Positions 56,302-64,000 of a stretch of 64,000 bases of DNA are shown piece after piece. Every line of letters begins with the position of its first letter. Position 1 is the first letter of the stretch. Under the pieces are notes generated by a model, which was given only the letters and a program-made list of their open reading frames with translations, searched no databases and was not told the DNA's origin. Position numbers and translations under genes: made by a program. The DNA is from Penicillium oxalicum. Its lineage: Eukaryota > Ascomycota > Eurotiomycetes > Eurotiales > Aspergillaceae. Location of the stretch: contig NC_064652.1 of the NCBI RefSeq assembly GCF_001723175.1, positions 372,001 to 436,000 of the forward strand. The letters run 5' to 3'.

Positions 56302-57306
56302 TCGGTTCTGGCTCTGGCTCAGTGTTCCATTCGCACAATATGTGGATGTACATTCAACGGAGAGTAGGAGCTGCCGAGCACCGAGCCACCGTCTCTCTGT
56401 ATGGAAGTGAACTTGGGGCCAATGGCTACCCCTTTCGTCCACTCGGCGCCTTTGCTCTTCTTGCCGTATATTACAAGGTTACACCCCCAAAACTAGATTG
56501 CTCATGGTGCTGCTCTGTAATTTATACTGTAAAACAAACCTTAAATCAGGTTACCCGTTGAAAAGTCAAAGTTTAACATGCAGATCAAGCCAGGGGAGGG
56601 GAATTTTCCAGTCCGGGGGGCACCAGGTATGACTTGTAATTCAGAACCAAAAAAAAGATTGGAATTACGAGATTGATGATCCGAAGGTGACGCTTCATTG
56701 ATAGAAGAATCTGAAAGCTGCCTCCGCCCAGGTCTCACAATACAAGAGCAGTGGAAGAGGAAATTGCCCACGATTGGCGCTTGGCAATCTTCGTGGCATT
56801 CCATATGTCAGTACCTCCCCCGCAAACACCCCCCTACTGATCTGCTGATCTACTGTATTTTCTGACAAACGTAGGTGGTAAGTCCTGCGTCTGAATGGTG
56901 AGTGGACTTGATGCCGATCAATTATCGTGGAGACGACATCAACCCCCATCAATTGTGGAGGGGGAGGTCAGGCACTGGCCTGTTTCGATGCACACCGCAT
57001 GTCCATTCGGGGTACGCCGTGTGTATAGAATTCTTGTACCAGAGGATTCATGTCTGAGCTGTCAAGATACAGAAACCATGTTCCACATTCATAGATCACT
57101 ATTGATTGGATGTCTCGACACTTACATTCAGTCGTGACGACTCGGCTGGACCCGATATTATGGTCATGACAAGGTGTGGCTGACACTTGAAAAGACAAAT
57201 GTGGTGCTTCATATAGATAGGTCGACATCGATATGGTGAAACCTACGATTCTCACCACCCCTGCTGGTCTGCTCTTTTCTTTTCTTTTTTCTTTTCTTTT
57301 GTTTCT

Positions 57307-57325
57307 GGGGGGGGGGGGGGGGGGG
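57307..57325. repeat. 19-base G homopolymer
   Basis: Uninterrupted G run directly after a (TTTTC)-type pyrimidine tract in the gene-poor region. Confidence 0.85.
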
Positions 57326-60136
57326 CTGCAAGCGTATCCGAAACCGGTCAAACTAGGAACCTAGGATTCTATCGTGTCAACGGGGCATCTCTCTGCTCAA
57401 GATTAGCCGATTGTGTATAGAGTGTTCCAGTTCCTGAACCAACCTGCTACTTGCTGAACTCGTTTAGATTTTCGAGTCCCGCGTAGGGTGGTACGATAGT
57501 TTGTTGTTATCTGTTGTGTTGCAGTCGTGAACCTTGACGAGTATGCATTATGCTTCTGCCTTGGAGTCTACTGTATGCGGGTCACACAGATTGAATAGAC
57601 GAAAATTACACTGAGATGAAGTCTGAGACTGTTTGTGTTTGACATGGTCAACTTTGCCTCTCTCCCTTCCGGGGGGTGGCTCGACATACTATCGTTGCTG
57701 GTACCGTATGGCGTGACATAAAGTCAAGTTGGACCACCCCATCAATATCCGTATCCACGTTTTGAAAGGGTCACCTCCACGCATGTCTCCTCGTGTTGAA
57801 ATCCAGTAGTTGCCCCCAAGTACTACCCTGGATAGCGTGCTATCTAGCTCACATACACATGCACACATGTATATGGGCGTAGAATGCTTCTCGGTCACGC
57901 CGAATACGACAAGACACGAGATCTTGCACCTTTCCGCAACTTTCTGTACACCAACAGCCCCTAAACGTTCGCTACCGAGACAAAGATCGCAATAATTCGT
58001 TTCCAAATAGGGCGAATCCAAACCCCTCCCGACACCAAGGGCTATTGTTGTATTCGCTCGAAATTCACAAGAAGATGACTTATTTGATTCCACAACGCCC
58101 TCCCCCCCGGGTCACTCCCTGGCCGTACTGCCGTCTGGTGCCTTCATGCTCCTCCCCTCTCCCTTTCAGGCCGGATTTAAATTCTGCAGGTCACTTCTGG
58201 ATCAAAGTGCCCTCCCGTAACCCTCCCAGAGACGTGCCGAATGTGACTCTGCACAGGGATCCAAAAGGTCTCTGTGCCCTGATCGGTGCAATGAGGATCG
58301 CCCGACCCACGCCTTCGGTAGGTATCTACAGAATTGTGGTAGGGGGATTGCATGGTTCATGCCTGCATACTTCCAGGCTGCTCAATCTACCCCCAGCCGC
58401 TGCCCTATCAGGATGAGATGTATGATAAGTTCCTTTATCATCACACACCGTCAATCGTGTCGATGGGTGGTGGACAGAGTGCCCTTGGACTGTTCCCTTC
58501 AGCTGTTCAAAGCTGGTTTTTTTTTTGCGCAAGAGTACCTACAGACACAGTGTCGGTTTACATTGATCCCTCCCGTCAGGTAATCTACACTAGCTTGTTC
58601 CCTTCCACCGCTTGAAACAAGGACTTGCCCTCGACTAGACCAAAATCCAGTAACCTGATTTACTTGCCGAGTCTAGTGGGGCTGACAGATCAAGCAAGCG
58701 AGATAGAGAAGAGCAGCCCCCGACACGATCAACACAAGGTACTCCTGGAGATAAGCGGGAAATTGCACCAAAAACAGTCAATTGTTCTGAGTCCTCGGAA
58801 GATAAAACCATCCGTGTCTTATGGATCAGATCAGGCCCACCACCGTTGAAGTATCCTCCCATGGATACTTCCAAGATTTGGACACAGGCGCAGTCAAGTA
58901 ATACTACTTGCAAAGCCCGTTTGTAGATATCGTACAATCCACTACAATGTGCCATAGAGCGGGCAGTTCAAATGGTTGTCACCGTCGTACGGTCCAAAAT
59001 TCCTCCCCACCCGTCCCCCGCAATCAAGATCGTGGCGCAGGCGTCGGGTCCCGGTTGGTAAGGGTAGGAATTCTGCGACAGCTTCCGACGAGTCATGTCC
59101 CGAGAATCTCTTATCGAGTTGTAGCCGAGGCTCTTACAGTGTTATTATTATGATTGTTATAATTATTAATACATATATATAAATTGAAGAGAGGGGCAGA
59201 TGTCCAAGGAATCGTGGTAAGAATAGAGACGGATAGGATCTGCGATTGAAACGCCATTTTGTCGGTGCTGAAATTGCGTCGAGCTTTTTGTTGCGGGTTT
59301 TGTTATATTGTGTATCCAGTCTTCTAAATTTCATTTTTCTTTTTTCCTATTTCTTTTCCTGGTCAAGAGGAGCATTCGTTTGATCACAAATCTTATACAA
59401 ATATCTCGTTTCAAATTCCTAGCAATACATGAATTTAGCTGCTGTCAAACAAGAAATCAGAGATTTACACCAAATCTGATCTCCAAGAGATATCATAATA
59501 GGCGGTCAAAGTAACTTTCAAGTACGGGCACTTTCTCAGCTCACGTCTTGTTTTTTTTTTCTGATTCATCTTTGTTTCCACGTGTTCTGTGGGCGAAGTG
59601 AAGCATGTCAAGCAACAAAACTTGAAGCGGAATGCCAGGGCCCCGGGCACAAAACACGCGGGTCAATGGATCCACTACCCACTCCCCTTGATACCTTGAT
59701 AAACATCTCACGAATCCATAACATGATGAATCCAAGCATTGTCAATCAGAGGAGACAATTACTGGGCGTGTAGTGGGCACGGTGGTCAGAGGAGATATAT
59801 ACTTACGAGTAGTCGCGTGGAAGTGGCTATGTGACAATCATCTCAGGTCGCAACGGGTGTATACGTACGCCCGCCCCGTAGCTGACGCGATAGTTCGAGG
59901 GTGACGCCGAGGTCCGCGGGGGGTGCTCCAGTCGAGAGTACGTATGCATCTCTCTAGATTCCAGGTGGAAAACACCAGAGACTCCGCTTTATTCCATCAA
60001 AACGATGGTTCCACGAATGAATCGAACTCGATGGGACACTTTTCCATATTGGGGCTGAAATGAAAGGAGTGGGTGGTGGACACGGGGGAGGGCACTGCCC
60101 CCACCGGTTAGATGGTATAGACCTCCTGGATTCGAT

Positions 60137-60156
60137 CTCTCTCTCTCTCTCTCTCT
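60137..60156 (+). repeat. (CT)10 microsatellite
   Basis: Ten CT units followed by TTTTC, in the gene-poor tract. Confidence 0.85.
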
Positions 60157-62020
60157 TTTCTTGCCTCCTGCGAGGTTGACGACTTGATCCACAATCCAGT
60201 CGGGATCGCGTTTCGAACAACGTGGCTTCCAGAATGCCTGTCGAAGGATCAGGGGGAGTGTGAATCTGACGTGCAGCCGGTGCGGCTGTGACGAGTGACA
60301 GATGAGGAAATAGGAAGTTTTTTGACATGGAGTTCTCAGAGCCGGTCTGCGTCGCTCAATGTCCACGGGATCTCAGACCTAATGGACTAGTTTACAGCGG
60401 CTCTGGACCATCATCATCATCCCTCCAACACGTGGTCCTTGGACGATTTCTCTGCATGAACCCAGAAACAGGTCGAAGCTCTCCCGCTCGGGCTTGACCT
60501 TGGAGGCACACGCAGACACATCAACAGACAATACAGCCAGCCACCGTCGGTCACGGACCAAGTCAGATCATTTCTTCCAAACACCCCTACTCCTATCGGT
60601 TAGTGCAAACCGATTCTTGCCTAATGGAATCGTTTCTGTCTTGATGGCAGGCTATCACGATCACATCGCGACATGGCACTCACCCCGATAACCCCGTCAG
60701 GTGTCCGGGGGCTCAACCGCAGCCCTTGGCATATCAGTCGCCCCTGTGTTAGCCGAACTGATCTGGGAAACCGGCGGCACTGGGCCGAGTTTCACGATAT
60801 GAAATCTGTGATGTGATCACACGTTCACTCAAGGAACACGATGGCTTCATGCGTGTGTGAACTTGTTCTGACCATTCCGGCGATTCCCGCTATCAGCGGA
60901 CAGGTTCCAACTGACTCGACCGCTGTGTGTCAGCTTCTGAGGTTGTAAGACCGGGTGATACTTACCCAGTATTGAAATGATGCGCTCCATTCTTCAGCGG
61001 TCTGGCAGATCGACGCATAGGGTCCGTCAAAGATATCGCCTGTGGTCACTCCAAAATTCTTGATGCTGGGTAATGAGTAGATGGGAGACCTTCATACGCC
61101 GACAGAGGCGGAGGCGGGCTGACACCGCTAGAGACTTGTAGTTTGCAGGTATAATCTCGTCGAGTGCATTTCTTGAATGTGGTCACTGTTTCTAGCAGGT
61201 GATGAGGTCCGTGGCCCATTCATCACCGTCATGTTTATCTCAGAGCAATGCATGGAGTACTTGCCAAATCTACCCCGGACAGTAAACTATACACGATCAT
61301 CTAGATACACTACAGAGACAACTGTTTACTTGCAGATGCTACATCCAACCATCACTCCAAGTGCACGTATCTCCATCACTCAGACCATATACTTTTTTTT
61401 CAAGTCCCTACTCTCTTTGACACGTTCCTCGGCATGTTCCTTCTTCCCGACCTCTATCTCCCAGGCTAGACACCTTCAACCTACAAGATAGATACACCTT
61501 TCACCACATCACGATTCATCAATGGACAATCTAAAAACCCAATGCTAGGAAATCGTCTACCCTTGACATATATCAGCCTGCCAAATGCCTCTTTGAAAGC
61601 CTTTGCTCTATCATGAAATGATTTATCTCTCTTTAAATATGCCAGGGGCTTTGAGAAGAATTCTTTTCTTTTTCCAGATTGACACATTTCCATTTCCGAA
61701 AGATGCCATGTGGAGAGTCTTAAGAAGCGAGAATTGAACTGACAGGCATAGGTGCTGAGCAAGATCATGTTTGATTTTTTATTGTTATACAATCACCTAG
61801 AGCCATACGTCGCCAAATTGAACCTGTCAGTACCTGGAGCTAGTATGTAGGTGGGTACTAGGTCTCCTTTTCAGCCAGGGCCTCTATCATCCACTAGAGC
61901 CTGCGCGCCAATTTGGAAACCAAAGCAACTGACACTACGACAAGGATGAAGAGAGAAAAAAAAAGAGGGAAGATTGTCCGAGTTTTCACCACCCCATTCA
62001 TCTCATCGTGGTACGCCTTC

Positions 62021-64000
62021 TTACCCTTGCCACCTGAAACGGCCTTCCTTCAAGGTCTTCACCACTCCCAGGGGCATCAGTTCCCGATTGACCGCTGCCA
62101 GACTTCCATAAGTGCGTACCATCTCGTCATGGTACAGCTCCGCCACCCAGCGCCAATAGGGAGTCATGGTCTTCCAAGTTGTCGAGATCGCGTCCGACTT
62201 GCCGGGCTTGAGTCCCGCCTGGTTCTTGATGAAACTGGCCGTCGCAGCAATGCCTTTCTCTTCCGGTACCCTGCACAATTCCCGGTATGCATTCATAAAG
62301 TGTGTGCTGTACCGCTCGGCATACTGCATGTACTCTTCAAAGGATATAAAGGAGGCCGGCTGGCCATCTTCGTCCTTCATCGTCTTCGAAGATCGCGGCC
62401 CAAGCTTCTCGAAACGTTCTTTGCAGACCCGGTATTCCATTTCTTCCGCGATCGTAGCCTTCTTGAGGAGTCTCTGCGGTGTCTGTTTGATGTTTTCTCG
62501 CATCGCGAGGAGTCGAATGTACGGATTCAGCAGGCCAAGACCCCCCAGCTCGACCGGATAGTAAAAGAATCCTTCGGGGAGATTTTCAACCCCAAATCTC
62601 TCCGAGATGACTGACCGTAGGTACCCAGTGACACCAATCTCCCCTGTCGAGGCGGTCTGCGTGGCATACTTGGTAAAGAGGGTGCGCTCAATCCGACTGA
62701 GCGTTGAAACGGTGATATCGATATGATCGCGGCCGAAGCACATTGCCGGTCGGGCAAAATTGTTGGTGAAGAACCGTCCAAAGTATCCATTCCACGCTTC
62801 CACCCATGTGAACACAGAATTGCAAGCGGACAGCTGTCGGTCCAGCTCCTCAATGTGCAAGTCCACCTGTGCCTGGTCGATGACAAATCTGCCTTGCTCG
62901 GCATCGAGAACCAAGAACCCCCAGCGAATGTCCCCGACCGGAAGAGCAGACTCTTGTTGAGGTTTGATCGCTCCCATCCGCACAGTCCCTGTCTTTTCCA
63001 TGTTGAACTGCAAGCCCATCACTCGAGCGTACTGAGTCATGGACACCCAAGCGGCCTCGCAGGTTTCCTCTGCACCCCAAAACCAAAAGTCATCGTGGAG
63101 TCGATACAAGATGCCGCCCTCTGTGTGCTGATTGACGGCATAGTCCATGCAGAAGAGGACCGATTCTCCAAAGACATCGGAAAGTGTCTGGCTCATTGGA
63201 ACGCCACGTTTTCGGCTTCGAGGACTTGCAGCTGGACCATCGTGGATGAACTTGAGAGGAGCCTCCAGATACACCTTGAAGAAACTCAACCAGGTATCGG
63301 GGACGCCAAAGTACTTCAGCACTGTAAGGATGGTGACATGGGGCAAGGACGGTCCGAACCACTGATAGTCGGACCGGATGGCGGTGAATTGTCCATATCG
63401 ATCTTTCTGGAACAAGGATTCCGTGATGAGCATATGTAGAAGAGAATGTTTCAAGTCCAGCGCGTTCTTCACTTCCGCATTGTCATCGTAGCTCCGAGAG
63501 CCTTCGGTGATGGATTCAGGCAGTTGGGTCATAAAGTACTCCGCGTCATATATACTCCTACGAAGATCGCTGATGCTCATGGGAGCACTGGAATCGTGCC
63601 CAAGGAAGTATTTGCGTCTCTCGAGATGCCCCTTGGAAACTGGCTTGTCTACCGACGTCCAAGCGTGAGACCTGTGGAAGGACTCAAACACCTGCCGCAA
63701 TTCCACAGCCCATTTTGTTCCCAGGAACTGGAGTAGCAAGCTGTCTAAGAGCTCCGCATCCATGAAGACGCGGTATTTACCATTGAGTTGACGACGCATT
63801 TCCACGGGAATGCCTTCTTCGCCCCAAGACCAGGTGTCCAGGGAGGCGAGACGCATATTCAGAACGTCGGCCACCTCCTGCAAGACATCTTCGTTGCGCA
63901 TGAATTCCTTCAGAATGCTTGTCTTCGCTGGAGTCAGTTGATCCGCCTTCAGCACAGCCTTGGATACCCAGCGAAGATCATCCACAGTCAACCACTCTCC
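62021..64000 (-). CDS. rvt: RVT-family reverse transcriptase, C-terminal part (5' truncated by window edge)
   Basis: The minus frame is open from the right edge to a TAA at 62021-62023, about 659 residues with no intron; the N-terminus lies beyond 64000. It carries reverse-transcriptase motifs in order. Motif A is around AIRSDYQWFGPSLPH (Asp codon at 63368-63370). Motif B-like RGVPMSQTLSDVFGES is at about 63160-63208. Motif C is YRLHDDFWFWG, with the catalytic Asp pair in HDD at 63089-63097. Motif D/E-like GLQFNMEKTGTVRMG follows. HDD in place of YxDD, a long helical region before motif A and a C-terminal extension of about 300 residues point to the RVT family: cellular, usually single-copy RTs found sporadically in fungi, bacteria and some animals, not attached to transposons. 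No integrase, RNase H, LTR or endonuclease domain is visible here. The catalytic aspartates are intact, so it is probably functional. Confidence 0.82.
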   Translation of the reverse strand, partial: GEWLTVDDLRWVSKAVLKADQLTPAKTSILKEFMRNEDVLQEVADVLNMRLASLDTWSWGEEGIPVEMRRQLNGKYRVFMDAELLDSLLLQFLGTKWAVELRQVFESFHRSHAWTSVDKPVSKGHLERRKYFLGHDSSAPMSISDLRRSIYDAEYFMTQLPESITEGSRSYDDNAEVKNALDLKHSLLHMLITESLFQKDRYGQFTAIRSDYQWFGPSLPHVTILTVLKYFGVPDTWLSFFKVYLEAPLKFIHDGPAASPRSRKRGVPMSQTLSDVFGESVLFCMDYAVNQHTEGGILYRLHDDFWFWGAEETCEAAWVSMTQYARVMGLQFNMEKTGTVRMGAIKPQQESALPVGDIRWGFLVLDAEQGRFVIDQAQVDLHIEELDRQLSACNSVFTWVEAWNGYFGRFFTNNFARPAMCFGRDHIDITVSTLSRIERTLFTKYATQTASTGEIGVTGYLRSVISERFGVENLPEGFFYYPVELGGLGLLNPYIRLLAMRENIKQTPQRLLKKATIAEEMEYRVCKERFEKLGPRSSKTMKDEDGQPASFISFEEYMQYAERYSTHFMNAYRELCRVPEEKGIAATASFIKNQAGLKPGKSDAISTTWKTMTPYWRWVAELYHDEMVRTYGSLAAVNRELMPLGVVKTLKEGRFRWQG

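Larger units (their letters stand above)
47457..62020. other. 14.5-kb gene-poor tract between PLC and RVT genes
   Basis: No confident intact gene. The left end (47.5-49 kb) is the PLC promoter/leader side. Noteworthy contents: a TCAGTA cluster at 49262-49306; C/G homopolymers of 18-20 bases at 50103-50120, 56282-56301 and 57307-57325; a likely HET-domain relic at 52377-52526; an A/T-rich spot with (TA)-type repeats near 59140-59185; and a (CT)10 tract at 60137-60156. Frames of 100-200 codons exist (for example 47731-48336 and 57689-58093, both minus) but resemble no known protein. Single-copy genes in this order are usually 1-2 kb apart, so the tract stands out. Confidence 0.55.

Noticed and set aside
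62723..63439. 238-codon plus-strand frame
   Set aside because: Antisense to the RVT catalytic region; no domain of its own.

Overview
The window is nuclear DNA of a filamentous ascomycete, most likely of the order Eurotiales (Aspergillus/Penicillium/Talaromyces relatives). This rests on short GT-AG introns (about 50-190 bp, some with CTAAC-type branch points), CT-rich leaders, and close resemblance of the proteins to Aspergillus/Penicillium orthologues, above all the 353-residue group I G-alpha protein FadA. No bacterial operon, CRISPR array, rRNA or convincing tRNA gene was found.

Layout, left to right. 1-9.5 kb (+): the 3' end of a large nucleoporin (Nup188-like), a four-exon peroxisomal acyl-CoA (4-coumarate-CoA ligase-like) synthetase with an AKL end, a small single-pass membrane protein of unknown function, and the ER SNARE Use1. 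10.4-11.9 kb (-): the G-protein alpha subunit gene fadA. 12-18 kb: about 6.2 kb without a supported gene. 18-19.2 kb (+): a Smr-domain protein. 20-21.2 kb (-): geranylgeranyl diphosphate synthase. 24.9-25.8 kb (+): the septation-network protein Cdc14 (SIN type, not the phosphatase). 27.5-29.8 kb: a class I methyltransferase (+) tail to tail with a metaxin-like Sam35 (-). 31.1-32.8 kb (+): a copper-fist transcription factor. 33.4-37.8 kb (-): the ribosome-biogenesis protein Urb2/Npa2. 38.2-38.7 kb (+): the MICOS subunit Mic10. 40.2-42.3 kb (+): an NCS1 nucleobase permease. 44.0-47.5 kb (-): phosphoinositide-specific phospholipase C. 47.5-62.0 kb: about 14.5 kb without a confident gene, holding long G/C homopolymers and what looks like a HET-domain relic. 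62.0-64.0 kb (-): the C-terminal two thirds of an RVT-type, single-copy, non-transposon reverse transcriptase.

Most genes are housekeeping and do not form one pathway. Loose functional pairs are two mitochondrial membrane biogenesis proteins (Sam35, Mic10) and two signalling proteins (FadA, PLC). There is no secondary-metabolite cluster. The most unusual item is the RVT gene at the right edge, beside the long gene-poor tract. Two promoters carry suggestive regulatory sites: a FAR-box pair plus CreA-type sites before the peroxisomal ligase, and a GATA cluster before the NCS1 permease.

Exon coordinates were derived by hand from splice consensus and reading-frame continuity; every complete gene listed sums to a multiple of three.
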